A DNA stretch of 64,000 nucleotides. Source: Pseudomonadales bacterium (GTDB lineage: Bacteria > Pseudomonadota > Gammaproteobacteria > Pseudomonadales > Azotimanducaceae). Positions 26,767 to 36,348 of the stretch are shown here, one piece after another. Within the stretch, counting starts at the first letter, position 1. Every line of letters begins with the position of its first letter. The translations under genes were made by a program, and so were the position numbers. The stretch covers positions 62,001 to 126,000 of the forward strand of contig JANQPF010000001.1 of NCBI GenBank assembly GCA_028285415.1. Direction: 5' to 3'. Under the pieces are notes generated by a model. The model saw nothing but the letters and a program-made list of their open reading frames with translations, did not search any database and was not told the DNA's origin.

Positions 26767-27303
26767 GTGAACAGAATCAGCAATATGAAACAGCGCGCCC
26801 GCGGGTTCAGTATGGTAGAGCTCCTCGTGGCGGTTCTTGTCATGGGCGTTGGAGTACTCGGCGTGACCGGTCTGCAGATGGTGAGTCTGCAGAACAATCG
26901 TGACGCGTTGGTGCGCAGTGAAGCGCTGCAGCTGGCCTACGACATGATGGACCGCATCCGCATCAATCCCGGCGCGGGTGTGCCAGGTGCTGCTTACGAT
27001 GGTATCGATTTCACCGACGTCCCGAGCGCGCCTGCGGACTGCTATCAGAACAACTGCTCCGCGGCACAGATGACGGACTTTGACGTTGCCGTCTGGCAGT
27101 GTTCGCTCGGCAATCACAATGAGACGGCGGTCTGTCAGGACCTGCGGCAGGACACGATCTTACCGGCGGAAGACGACCAGCCGGGCCTCCCGGACGGTGT
27201 GGGTTCGATTGAGGTCGACGGCGCCGGTGTCGTCACGATCAACGTCCGCTGGACCGGCTTCGGCGGTGAAGACGAAACCCTCACCATTCAGAGTCAGGGG
27301 TAA
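26767..27303 (+). CDS. pilV: Type IV minor pilin PilV
   Basis: 178 residues. The leader MNRISNMKQRARG precedes FSMVELLVAVLVMGVGVLGVTGLQ, the PilV signature with GVLGVxGLQ. The start GTG 26767 has GGAGAGG seven bases upstream; ATG 26785 would also leave a workable leader. Two Cys pairs (CYQNNC and later single Cys) could form disulfides in the head. It belongs to the minor-pilin tip complex. Confidence 0.9.
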   Translation: MNRISNMKQRARGFSMVELLVAVLVMGVGVLGVTGLQMVSLQNNRDALVRSEALQLAYDMMDRIRINPGAGVPGAAYDGIDFTDVPSAPADCYQNNCSAAQMTDFDVAVWQCSLGNHNETAVCQDLRQDTILPAEDDQPGLPDGVGSIEVDGAGVVTINVRWTGFGGEDETLTIQSQG

Positions 27304-27306
27304 GAC

Positions 27307-28407
27307 ATGCAACGCCAGGCAGGATTTTCCATTCTCGAACTGATGATTGCCCTGATGCTGGGGCTGGTGGTGGTTGCCGGTATCGTCCAGCTTTTTGTGG
27401 GCAATTCCCGCACCTACGACATCGTCAACGCGCAGTCCCGGCTGCAGGAGAACGCGCGCTATTCCTTCGACTTCATCACCGAAGCGGCACGCACGGCGGG
27501 ATACTTCGGTTGCGCGCCGGAGCCGGACTTCATCATCAAAGGGCTGACGGGTAACTGGAACGTCATTCCGGAGTACGACATGAGCCGCCCTGTAGACGGC
27601 TTCGAGTCCAACGGCGATGGCACTTATGGTCCGAACAACCTCCTGACCCTGCCGCGCTCGACGGGTTCAACCAATGTCAACGTGCACATCAACGGCAACG
27701 GCATAGACAACACCGAGCTCGATACCGATTCCGACATTCTCATTTTCCGCAGCGTGCGCCAGCCCGTGAATCGGCTTCTGGATACGGTGCAGCCCACGGG
27801 TGAGCCTGTGGCGTACACGCCGGCAGGTGCGCCGACGTTTGCGGTCAACGACGTGGTGGTGCTCTCCGACTGCGAGCAGGCGGCCATGTTCCGCGTCACG
27901 GGCATAACCGCGGGCGCAGACCGTCAGACGCTGGCGCGAGATACAGCCGCAGCGGGCAATAATTACGAAAACAGCGCCACCGTCAATACGCTCGGCGAGC
28001 CGCTCGAAATCATACCGGCGACCCTGTCGGTGCTCGGTCGCCCCTATGGCGCTATGGCAACGATCAGTCAGTTGGAATCAACCTACTTCTTCATTGCGCC
28101 CAGCACGCAGGCCAACAATGCCGGGGTAAATATCCCGGCGCTGTGGCGCAAGGTGGGCCGCCAAGCCCCGGTTGAGCTTGTCCAGGGTGTCGAGAACATG
28201 CAGGTGTTCTACGGCGTGGACACGACTGGTGACAACGTTGCGAACGTCAATCGCTACATCACCGCGGATCAGATCACCGATCCGGGTGCCATTGTCGCCG
28301 TGCGGGTACGTCTGGACGTATCGAGTCCGGATCTGGTTGCCGAAGCCGGGGATCGCATGCGCAGGACGTTCTCCAAAACGATCAGCGTTCGCAATCTCGG
28401 ATTTTAG
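27307..28407 (+). CDS. pilW: Type IV minor pilin PilW
   Basis: 366 residues, the largest minor pilin as usual. Leader MQRQAG, then FSILELMIALMLGLVVVAGIVQLF. The PilW region RLQENARYSFDFITEAARTAGYFGC is clear at about residues 45-72. The start codon is three bases after the pilV stop, so translation is probably coupled. Confidence 0.92.
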   Translation: MQRQAGFSILELMIALMLGLVVVAGIVQLFVGNSRTYDIVNAQSRLQENARYSFDFITEAARTAGYFGCAPEPDFIIKGLTGNWNVIPEYDMSRPVDGFESNGDGTYGPNNLLTLPRSTGSTNVNVHINGNGIDNTELDTDSDILIFRSVRQPVNRLLDTVQPTGEPVAYTPAGAPTFAVNDVVVLSDCEQAAMFRVTGITAGADRQTLARDTAAAGNNYENSATVNTLGEPLEIIPATLSVLGRPYGAMATISQLESTYFFIAPSTQANNAGVNIPALWRKVGRQAPVELVQGVENMQVFYGVDTTGDNVANVNRYITADQITDPGAIVAVRVRLDVSSPDLVAEAGDRMRRTFSKTISVRNLGF

Positions 28408-28416
28408 GAGGTGGAT

Positions 28417-28968
28417 GTGAACACACTACGCAAGACACCAGAATCCCTGCCGCGTCGGCAAAGCGGCGTTGCGCTTTTCATCTCGCTCGTGCTGCTGCTG
28501 GTGCTGACCATCATTGGCGTTTCCTCCGTGCAGAGCACGAGCCTCGAGGTGCGCATGTCGCGTAACGAGCACGACACGCTCCTGGCTTTTCAGGCGGCTG
28601 AGTCCGCGCTCAGAGACGCTGAGACCCAGCTCCTGGCGATTACCTCCACCGCACCGTTCAACGGCACGGCCGGCCTCTATCGGGTTGCCGATATGGGCAC
28701 AACGGAGAACTGGGACACCGCTGGCGTGTGGGCCGGCGGCAGCAGCGTGATTGCCAATGCCGTGGAAGGCGTGGCTGAGCCTTCGCGCTACATCATCGAA
28801 TATCTCGGCCCTGTCGTGCGCGAAGAGAACGCGTACGAGCAGAACAGCCCCTATGGTTCAGGTCAGGTTGACCGCATAGAAATGTTTCGTATCACCGCCA
28901 GAGGGATCGGCGGCACCAACAACGCTTCCGTCCTGCTGCAATCTACGTTCGGCAGGATTATGGACTAG
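28417..28968 (+). CDS. pilX: Type IV minor pilin PilX
   Basis: 183 residues. After a basic leader (PRRQSG) comes VALFISLVLLLVLTIIGVSS. PilX proteins often lack the standard FTxxE start, as here, and have the family's RNEHDTLLAFQAAESALRDAE helix. I chose GTG 28417, five bases after a strong AGGAGG; GTG 28411 lies inside that ribosome site. PilX works with PilY1, the next gene, in surface sensing and pilus priming in known systems. Confidence 0.9.
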   Translation: MNTLRKTPESLPRRQSGVALFISLVLLLVLTIIGVSSVQSTSLEVRMSRNEHDTLLAFQAAESALRDAETQLLAITSTAPFNGTAGLYRVADMGTTENWDTAGVWAGGSSVIANAVEGVAEPSRYIIEYLGPVVREENAYEQNSPYGSGQVDRIEMFRITARGIGGTNNASVLLQSTFGRIMD

Positions 28969-29000
28969 CGCGTTTGCGCTTCACTATGGAGATCGGTCCG

Positions 29001-32000
29001 ATGGCTAACAAAGTAGTAAATGCCTCGATAGTCACCCTCGTTCTGCTGATGCTGGCACCACTGAAAGCATGGGCGCTGCCGCCCAATGCGGTGGATGATG
29101 CCTTTGTCGGTGTCCAGGATACGCAGGTTTCCGAGAACGTTCTGGCGAACGGGGACAGCGGCACCTTTGCGGTAACGGTCTCTGATGCAACCGCGCCGGC
29201 CACGGGTACCTTTGCCTGGGCAGCCAACGGCGACATCACCTACGACCCGGTGCCGTACTTCAGCGGCACGGTGGGTTTCAGCTACGAGATCTTCGAAGCC
29301 GACCCGACCTGTGTCGTGCCGATTCCTGCAGCCTGCTACGACACTGCCCTTGGCACCATCTTCATCGCACCCGTTGCGGATCTGCCGACGCTGTCTCTGG
29401 GCAGCCCGTCCGGTCCTGAAGAGACGGCCATTCCGCTGGCCATGACGATCACCTTGCTGGATACGGACGGATCGGAAACCGTCGATATTGTCCTGAGCGG
29501 CCTCCCAGCAGGTGCCAGCATCAGTCCCGGCATCGACCTTGGTGGCGGGGCTTACCAGCTGACGCCGGCGCAGGTGCCGGCGGCGATGTTGACGCCGCCC
29601 ACCGACTTCGTGGGCACGATTAATGTCAGCGTAGACGTCACGGTGACGGACAACGCGCTTGATCCCACGGCAACCAACGTGCAGGACATCGATACGGATA
29701 GCGACTCTTTCGACGTTACCGTCACCGACGTCAACGACGATCCGTTCCAGATTGCTCCGGAGCCGGTGCTGGTCACCGACGAGGACGTCAATATCTCTCA
29801 ATCGCTGGCGGGTATCGTCGATGACGTTGATCTCCCGAACGGAGACGTGCTGACCTATGTGGTCACCGGCTCAACCAACCCGGCGGTTGACCTTGGCAGC
29901 ACGTCGATGTCGGGCGATACGCTGGACATTGTGCTGCTGGCCGATCAGAACGGAGCCGGTGACGTGATTGTCGAGGTGACGGATAATGCGGCCACAACGC
30001 CCGTCACGCTCAACGTGCCGCTGACCGTGAACTCGGTGAACGATGACCCGTTTCCGGATGTGCCGGTAACGCCGGTGGTCACGCCGGAGGATGTGTTTAC
30101 CTCAACCGATCTGGCAGGCACGGTCGATGACGTCGACATCGTGACCGATGGCGATTTCCTGACATTTACGCTGCAGAGCATCTCGCATCCTGCGGTCGAC
30201 CCCGCATTTACCAACGTGCTCGGCACAACCCTGAACATCGGACTTTTTGCCGACACTTCGGGCACGGGCTCAATCACCGTACGCGTCTCTGACAACTTTG
30301 GCGGTGTGCCGGTGGACGTTGTCGTACCGCTTACAGTCACGGCGGTAAATGACGATCCGCAGCTGATTGCACCCATTCCGTCCATCAACATGTTTGAGGA
30401 CACCACTGAAGCCCTGGATATTGCAACGCTCGTTGACGACGCGGACATTCCCACGGGCGACTTCCTGACGTACAGCATTCTCGGTACGACCAACCCATCG
30501 GTTGATCTGGGTGCATCGAACATGGCCGGTTCGGTGCTGAACGTTCTGCTGCTGCCGGATCAGTTTGGTATCGGCGACATTGTGGTTCAGGTTGAAGACA
30601 ATTTCGGCGGCGTTCCACTAGTCCTCAACATTCCGGTCATCGTCAGTCTGGTGAACGACGATCCCGTGCAGACGGGTCCAGTACCGGTCATTGTCACGGA
30701 CGAGGACGTGTTCCCGCCGCCGGAAGATCTGAATCTGATCGTTGACGACGTAGACATTGTCACCAACGGCGACAACCTCAACTTCACGATCACCAACATC
30801 ACCAACCCGGCCATTGACGCCGCGCAGACGAATGCCATGGGCGGACTGCTCTCCATTGAGCTCTTGCCCGACATGTTCGGCACGGGTGACATTACGGTAG
30901 AGGTATCGGACATTTTCGGCGGTGCACCCTTCGATCTCGTCATCCCGGTGACGGTAAACGAGGAGAACGACGGACCGATCACTGTTGGTACCCCCGTACC
31001 GCCGAGCGTGACTGTCGACGAAGACTCACCGCCGGTAACCGTTGATTTCACCGGGGTATTCGATGACGTTGACATCCCCACGGGTGACAGCCTGACGCTC
31101 ACGGTTTCCCTCGACAGCGGTGCTAACGTTTTCGACAGCATGGGCTTTACCGGTGAAACGCTGAACCTCGCGTTCACCGCCGATGCCAACGGCTCCGCCA
31201 TGCTGCTCATTGAGGCGACGGACACCGACGGTGCTGTCGAGCAGTATCTGTATCCGGTGACCGTGAATCCCATCAATGACGCGCCGTTTGTCTCCGGCGG
31301 GCTGATCAACCGGAACATGAACGAGGACGACCCGCCGGAGCTCGTGCCGCTCGATGGTGTGTTCGACGACGTCGATATCCTGACGAACGGCGACACGCTG
31401 AGCTATGAGGTGAGCACGGACAATCCGGCCCTCTTCACGTCCGTTGCGGTTGTCCCCGCGATGGTGGGCCCCGGCTTCGACATCGTGCTGACGCTGGCGC
31501 CGGACGCCAACGGTACGGCTGACGTGACCGTCAACGCACGGGACGCTGCGGGAGAGCCGAGCCCGCCGGTTGTCTTCACACTCGACGTGACGGGTGTGGA
31601 TGATATGCCAATCGCCGTCGACGACTCTGTGGCCGCAATCTACGAAGATGATGCCGAGCTGCGCGTCGACGTGCTTGCTAACGACTACCTGGCCGACGTG
31701 CCGAGCATCGTGCTGTCCGTAGGCGACCCCGGTCTCTTCTATCTGGTGGATGCCAACGGCGATACCATCGCAAGCCCAACGGGTGTTGTCACGATTGATG
31801 GCAGCGAAATTGTCTTTCAACCGACGCCCGACTTCTGGGGCCCGGTGAGCATCGAGTATTGGCTGCAGGACAGCGATGGGGATATCGACACCGCGTTCGT
31901 CACGTTTGACGTCACGGCCGTGAACGATGTGCCCGAGGCGCAGCCGAACCGCTACTTCAGCGTATTTGAGGGCTCGCAGCTGGATGTGGATCTGGCGAGC

Positions 32001-35000
32001 GGCCTGCTGCAGGGTGCGTACGACCTCGACGGTTCCGTCGTCGATGCCTTGGGTAATCCCATCTACGTGGAACCGTTGAGCGTTGTCTTCCAGACTGCGC
32101 CGCCGGCAACGGAAGGCACTCTGGTGACCACTTCCAGCGACGGTACCTTCTCGTTTGTACCCGCGGTTGGCTTCTTCGGAACGACCAGCTTCGAGTACAC
32201 GGTGTTTGACGGCACCGCGCAGAGCGCCGTGTCCACGGTATACATCGAGGTACTGGCCCTGCCGAGTCCGGGTGCAGCGCCCAATGCCGGCGAGGTGTCG
32301 GTGCTCTTCAATCTGAGTAACACGCCGCTCGAGCAGTCTGCGTCCGTGCCGCCCAACGTGCTGGTCACGATGGACGACTCGGGGTCGATGGACTGGCATA
32401 TCACCGTCGATTCGACCGACGACAACGGCCGCTTTGTGATCGATAACTCCACGATTGCGACAAGCAACGTACGATCAAGGCTGTACACGTATCTCTTTGC
32501 GCTCAACGTCAACACCTACGGCTGGAACAGCGGCAACGGCCGGGTTCTGCCGTCGCAGGAGTCGCTGCCAGCGGGTAACGACTACAACGTCTGGCAGGCG
32601 CGTAGTGCTGCGTTCAACGGCATCTACTACAACCCCGAGGTGACGTACGAGCCCTGGACGGGACTCGACAATGCGAACGTCGACTTTGCGGACGCCGTAC
32701 CGACGGCCATCCGGCTCGACCCGCGCTCGACGAGCAACACGTTGAACATCACCAACGATCAGAACTACACCTCCCACAGCGTGCCGAACTGGGCGACGGG
32801 CGGCGGTTCTGCGGACATCAACGTGACGAATTTCTACATCCCGCGTTACTACACGGCTACCGGCACGCGGGTTGAAATCCGCCCGGCCAACGAGCCGTTT
32901 GCAGGTGGTTCGGAGCGTATCGACTGCGCCGTGCCCACCAGCTGTACGTATGCGGAAGAAATTCAGAACTTCGCCAACTGGTTCCAGTACTACCGCTCCC
33001 GCGAGCACGTAGCCAAAGCCGCCGTAGGCGCGGTCGTAGCTGAGCTGCAGGACATCCGGGTTGGTTTCGAGACGATCAACCGCCGCAACTACGAACAGAT
33101 TGCGGAGATGAACGAGTACTACTGGGAAGGTGAGAAGGCGGAACTGCTGGAGACCATCTACGAGACGAACTCCAGCAGCGGTACGCCGCTGCGCCGCGCG
33201 CTCGACGATGCCGGTGAGATCCTGGGCTGTAACCACAGCAGCCGTGACTGCCCCTCGCTGCCAGCACCGGAAGGCATCTGTCAGCAGAACTTCAGCCTGC
33301 TCTTCTCCGATGGTTACTGGAACGGCAGCGCGCCGTTTACCGGCAACTTCGACCAGGATGGCCCGGGTCCGTTCGACGGCGGTAAGTATGCCGACAGCGA
33401 ATCCGACACGCTGGCTGACATTGCCATGTTCTACTACGAGAACGACCTCTTCCCCGGCACGGACGACGGTGTACCGCTGTCGACCGCCGATATCGACGGC
33501 GTGCCGACGGGTACGTTCACGAGCACGAACGAGCTCATCCATCAGCACATGAAGACCTTCACCATCGCGTTTGGCGTTGAGCCTGACATTGATGCGGAGA
33601 CGGCGGAGTCGGCTGACGCGACGGTCTCTTTCCCGTGGCCCGCGCCCGGCAGCACGCCGAACTCGAAGATCGACGACATGCTGCACGCCGCCATCAACGG
33701 CCGCGGCCGGTTCCTGAACGCGGGCGATCCGCAGGATCTGCAGACCGCGGTTGGTACGGCCTTCCTGGAATTCACCCAGGCGGCTTCGTCGACTTCAGCG
33801 GCTGCGTTCAACTCGACGTCGCTCCGCGACGGCACGCTGCTGTATCGCGCGTTCTACGATCTGCGCAACCGTACCGGTGAGCTGACCGCAACGAGCGTCG
33901 ACACGGCGGGTGTGGTTGCAACGACGCCGACGTGGCAGGCAGCAGAGCTCCTGGATGCGGCGCATCCTTCAGGCCTGTCCGCGGCCGACCGCAAGATTGT
34001 GACCTGGAATCCGAATACCAATGCGGGTATCCAGTTCGTTGCAGGGTCGCTGACGCCGGATCAGGCGCTGACGCTTTCGAACAACCAGGTGAACTACATG
34101 CGCGGTGATCGCAGTCTGGAAGAGCCGTCCGGTTCTCTACGTCCGCGTCTGACCGTTGAAGGGATGCTGGGTGACATCGTGAACTCGAGCCCCGTATTCG
34201 TCGGCGAGCCGCGCGCGTTCAACCGCGACCAGGCACCGTATCCGACGAGTGATCTCTATTCGGACTTCGCCAACGCGCAGTACAGCCGTCAGCCGATGGT
34301 TTATGTCGGCGCCAACGACGGCATGCTGCACGGTTTCAACGCGGAGACCGGACTCGAGGTCATGGCCTACGTGCCGAACATGATCATCGATTCGTCGAAG
34401 TCGTACAGCAACAAGCTGAACAATTTCACCTCGTCGTTCTACCTGCACGACTACTACGTGGACCTGACGCCGCGTCTGAACGACGTGTACATGCGTCCGA
34501 ACGAGTCGTCTTCCAAGCAGTGGATGACAACGCTGGTTGGCGGTCTCGGTGCGGGCGGTAAAGGCTACTTCGCACTTAACGTCAATGATCCGGCTTCGCT
34601 CTTCGCCGATCAGGCGGCTACGGCCAACGCCGTGCTGTGGGAGTTCACGGACGCAGACGACACCTATCCGCTGGATGTGAACGGCGACCCGCTCGGCGGC
34701 GCGGTTGGCGCCCGGGTAGACTTCGAGGGTAACCCGGTTAAGGATCTCGGCTACGCGCTGTCGCTGCCGACCATCTCCATGAGTAACAAAGTGGACACTG
34801 ATGGCAATCAGGAATGGGTAGCCATCTTCGGTAACGGCACGAACTCCACCTCCGGTGTCGCCACGCTCTTCATGCTCTACATGGACAAAGGCATGGACGG
34901 CTGGGCGCCGGGTGACTTCAAGAAGATTCCCACGGAGTGGGGTGTGCCGCTGCCGGGTGAACCGCTCGAGGGTTATCCGAACGCGCTGGGCTCACCCACG

Positions 35001-35987
35001 GCGGTGGACATCGACCTGAATGGTACAACCGACTACGTTTACGCGGGTGACCGGTTGGGTAACCTGTTCCGCTTCGACGTCACGGACCCGAATCCGGACA
35101 ACTGGTTTGCAGTACGCCTCTTCACGGCGACCTATGAGGTCAGCCCGGGCGTTGAGGAGCTGCAGCCGGCGCTGTCCAAGCCGACGGTCACCAAGCACCC
35201 GGATCAGCCCGGCTTCCTGATTACCTTCGGTACGGGCAGCTTCGTGGCTGAAGAAGACGGCAGCGATACCTCAGTGCAGTCGATCTACACCATCTGGGAT
35301 CCGCTGACGACCAACAATCCGCCGACGGCACAGACCGGCAGCAAGTCGCTTCGTCTCGTCGAGCAGGTCATCACCAACGTGGTGGACGATTCGGTCACGC
35401 CGGCGCAGACGCGTCGAATCCTGACCTCCAATCCGGTGAACTACACCCCGGAAACGGGCTCACCCGGCGTCTACGGCTGGTACATTGACCTGGATATGGA
35501 GCGGGCACAGAACACGCTGTCGGGTGCAACGAACACCGACATCAGTGGTAACGCACCGCCGGATCCGCAGTTCCCGGGTGAGAAAGCCATTCGCCGTTTC
35601 GTCTTCCGCGACGGCGTGCTCCTCACCACGACGGTGCTGCCGGCAACGGACGCCACGTCATGTCTCGGTGTACGCCCGGGTGCCATCCTCGTGCTGGATC
35701 AGCTCACGGGCGGTGATCCGGACGAGGCGGTCATCGACTTCAACCTCGACGGATACGTCGATGAGAACGACCTGCTGACGGTTGGCGGCGACGACTTCTC
35801 GGCGGGTCTGCTCTTTGACCACACCGACCTCGACGGCGCGCTGGTAGACCTTTCCACCCTGGGTGGAGAGGGCGACACCGACTTCCTCTTCGTCTCCGGT
35901 GGTAACGATACGATTTCTTATCGCATCCGCGACCTCACGGAAGAGAAGACCGGACGTCTGTCATGGTCCGAGATACAGGAGGATTGA
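29001..35987 (+). CDS. pilY1: PilY1-like tip adhesin with large cadherin-like repeat region
   Basis: 2328 residues, about twice the size of P. aeruginosa PilY1. A signal peptide (about 1-28, ending KAWA) is followed by about 1,050 residues of tandem beta-rich modules. Their linkers recur every 101-110 residues: VNDDPF, VNDDPFP, VNDDPQ, VNDDPV, ENDGPI, INDAPF, VDDMPI, VNDVPE (about 240 to 970). A von Willebrand A domain starts near 1115 with MIDAS D1125, S1127, S1129. The PilY1 beta-propeller covers about 1720-2330 (VYVGANDGMLHGFNAETG), with Ca loops DIDLNGTTD and DFNLDGYVDEND. I chose ATG 29001 because GGAGAT sits seven bases upstream. PilY1 proteins cap pili, control extension and retraction, and bind surfaces. 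Confidence 0.92.
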   Translation: MANKVVNASIVTLVLLMLAPLKAWALPPNAVDDAFVGVQDTQVSENVLANGDSGTFAVTVSDATAPATGTFAWAANGDITYDPVPYFSGTVGFSYEIFEADPTCVVPIPAACYDTALGTIFIAPVADLPTLSLGSPSGPEETAIPLAMTITLLDTDGSETVDIVLSGLPAGASISPGIDLGGGAYQLTPAQVPAAMLTPPTDFVGTINVSVDVTVTDNALDPTATNVQDIDTDSDSFDVTVTDVNDDPFQIAPEPVLVTDEDVNISQSLAGIVDDVDLPNGDVLTYVVTGSTNPAVDLGSTSMSGDTLDIVLLADQNGAGDVIVEVTDNAATTPVTLNVPLTVNSVNDDPFPDVPVTPVVTPEDVFTSTDLAGTVDDVDIVTDGDFLTFTLQSISHPAVDPAFTNVLGTTLNIGLFADTSGTGSITVRVSDNFGGVPVDVVVPLTVTAVNDDPQLIAPIPSINMFEDTTEALDIATLVDDADIPTGDFLTYSILGTTNPSVDLGASNMAGSVLNVLLLPDQFGIGDIVVQVEDNFGGVPLVLNIPVIVSLVNDDPVQTGPVPVIVTDEDVFPPPEDLNLIVDDVDIVTNGDNLNFTITNITNPAIDAAQTNAMGGLLSIELLPDMFGTGDITVEVSDIFGGAPFDLVIPVTVNEENDGPITVGTPVPPSVTVDEDSPPVTVDFTGVFDDVDIPTGDSLTLTVSLDSGANVFDSMGFTGETLNLAFTADANGSAMLLIEATDTDGAVEQYLYPVTVNPINDAPFVSGGLINRNMNEDDPPELVPLDGVFDDVDILTNGDTLSYEVSTDNPALFTSVAVVPAMVGPGFDIVLTLAPDANGTADVTVNARDAAGEPSPPVVFTLDVTGVDDMPIAVDDSVAAIYEDDAELRVDVLANDYLADVPSIVLSVGDPGLFYLVDANGDTIASPTGVVTIDGSEIVFQPTPDFWGPVSIEYWLQDSDGDIDTAFVTFDVTAVNDVPEAQPNRYFSVFEGSQLDVDLASGLLQGAYDLDGSVVDALGNPIYVEPLSVVFQTAPPATEGTLVTTSSDGTFSFVPAVGFFGTTSFEYTVFDGTAQSAVSTVYIEVLALPSPGAAPNAGEVSVLFNLSNTPLEQSASVPPNVLVTMDDSGSMDWHITVDSTDDNGRFVIDNSTIATSNVRSRLYTYLFALNVNTYGWNSGNGRVLPSQESLPAGNDYNVWQARSAAFNGIYYNPEVTYEPWTGLDNANVDFADAVPTAIRLDPRSTSNTLNITNDQNYTSHSVPNWATGGGSADINVTNFYIPRYYTATGTRVEIRPANEPFAGGSERIDCAVPTSCTYAEEIQNFANWFQYYRSREHVAKAAVGAVVAELQDIRVGFETINRRNYEQIAEMNEYYWEGEKAELLETIYETNSSSGTPLRRALDDAGEILGCNHSSRDCPSLPAPEGICQQNFSLLFSDGYWNGSAPFTGNFDQDGPGPFDGGKYADSESDTLADIAMFYYENDLFPGTDDGVPLSTADIDGVPTGTFTSTNELIHQHMKTFTIAFGVEPDIDAETAESADATVSFPWPAPGSTPNSKIDDMLHAAINGRGRFLNAGDPQDLQTAVGTAFLEFTQAASSTSAAAFNSTSLRDGTLLYRAFYDLRNRTGELTATSVDTAGVVATTPTWQAAELLDAAHPSGLSAADRKIVTWNPNTNAGIQFVAGSLTPDQALTLSNNQVNYMRGDRSLEEPSGSLRPRLTVEGMLGDIVNSSPVFVGEPRAFNRDQAPYPTSDLYSDFANAQYSRQPMVYVGANDGMLHGFNAETGLEVMAYVPNMIIDSSKSYSNKLNNFTSSFYLHDYYVDLTPRLNDVYMRPNESSSKQWMTTLVGGLGAGGKGYFALNVNDPASLFADQAATANAVLWEFTDADDTYPLDVNGDPLGGAVGARVDFEGNPVKDLGYALSLPTISMSNKVDTDGNQEWVAIFGNGTNSTSGVATLFMLYMDKGMDGWAPGDFKKIPTEWGVPLPGEPLEGYPNALGSPTAVDIDLNGTTDYVYAGDRLGNLFRFDVTDPNPDNWFAVRLFTATYEVSPGVEELQPALSKPTVTKHPDQPGFLITFGTGSFVAEEDGSDTSVQSIYTIWDPLTTNNPPTAQTGSKSLRLVEQVITNVVDDSVTPAQTRRILTSNPVNYTPETGSPGVYGWYIDLDMERAQNTLSGATNTDISGNAPPDPQFPGEKAIRRFVFRDGVLLTTTVLPATDATSCLGVRPGAILVLDQLTGGDPDEAVIDFNLDGYVDENDLLTVGGDDFSAGLLFDHTDLDGALVDLSTLGGEGDTDFLFVSGGNDTISYRIRDLTEEKTGRLSWSEIQED

Positions 35988-35989
35988 TC

Positions 35990-36313
35990 ATGAAACGCTG
36001 GAATATGATTGCACGCGCTGCACTGCTGGTCTGTCTGCTCATGAGCGGACAGGCCTGGGCGCAGGAATACAACGCCCCTGAAGCCGAAGGTGAGGGGGAG
36101 ATCCAGGCGCTCGATTTTGGCACTTATGACACGATCATCAATGGCACGCAGTACGCCGTGAATCCGAACGTACGGGTCGAGATTGGCGGCTCTTACGGCG
36201 CGTTCACCATGCTCGAGGAGGGCATGCTGGTCGAATTCACGTTCCTGCAGTTCAGCGACGGTCGCAGGGAAATCAACTTCGTGCGTGAGGTGAACCAGGT
36301 CGAGGAGTACTAG
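35990..36313 (+). CDS. PilY2-like small exported protein
   Basis: 107 residues with a signal peptide (MKRWNMIARAALLVCLLMSG, cleavage after AWA). The mature part is acidic, then has a small beta-rich domain (VNPNVRVEIGGSYGAFTMLEEGMLVEF). Its position immediately after pilY1, with AGGAGG upstream, matches pilY2 of Pseudomonas, which has similar size. The function of PilY2 is poorly known. Called by position and shape. Confidence 0.65.
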   Translation: MKRWNMIARAALLVCLLMSGQAWAQEYNAPEAEGEGEIQALDFGTYDTIINGTQYAVNPNVRVEIGGSYGAFTMLEEGMLVEFTFLQFSDGRREINFVREVNQVEEY

Positions 36314-36325
36314 GCCGGGCGCTGA

Positions 36326-36348
36326 GGCGCTCGGGTTACTCGAGCGCC
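36326..36348. terminator. Inverted repeat between convergent pilY2 and valS ends
   Basis: GGCGCTCG and CGAGCGCC form a perfect 8-base stem with a 7-base loop at the convergent 3' ends, spanning the valS stop. The T-tract is only two bases on the plus side, so if it terminates transcription it is a weak, possibly bidirectional, structure. Confidence 0.4.
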
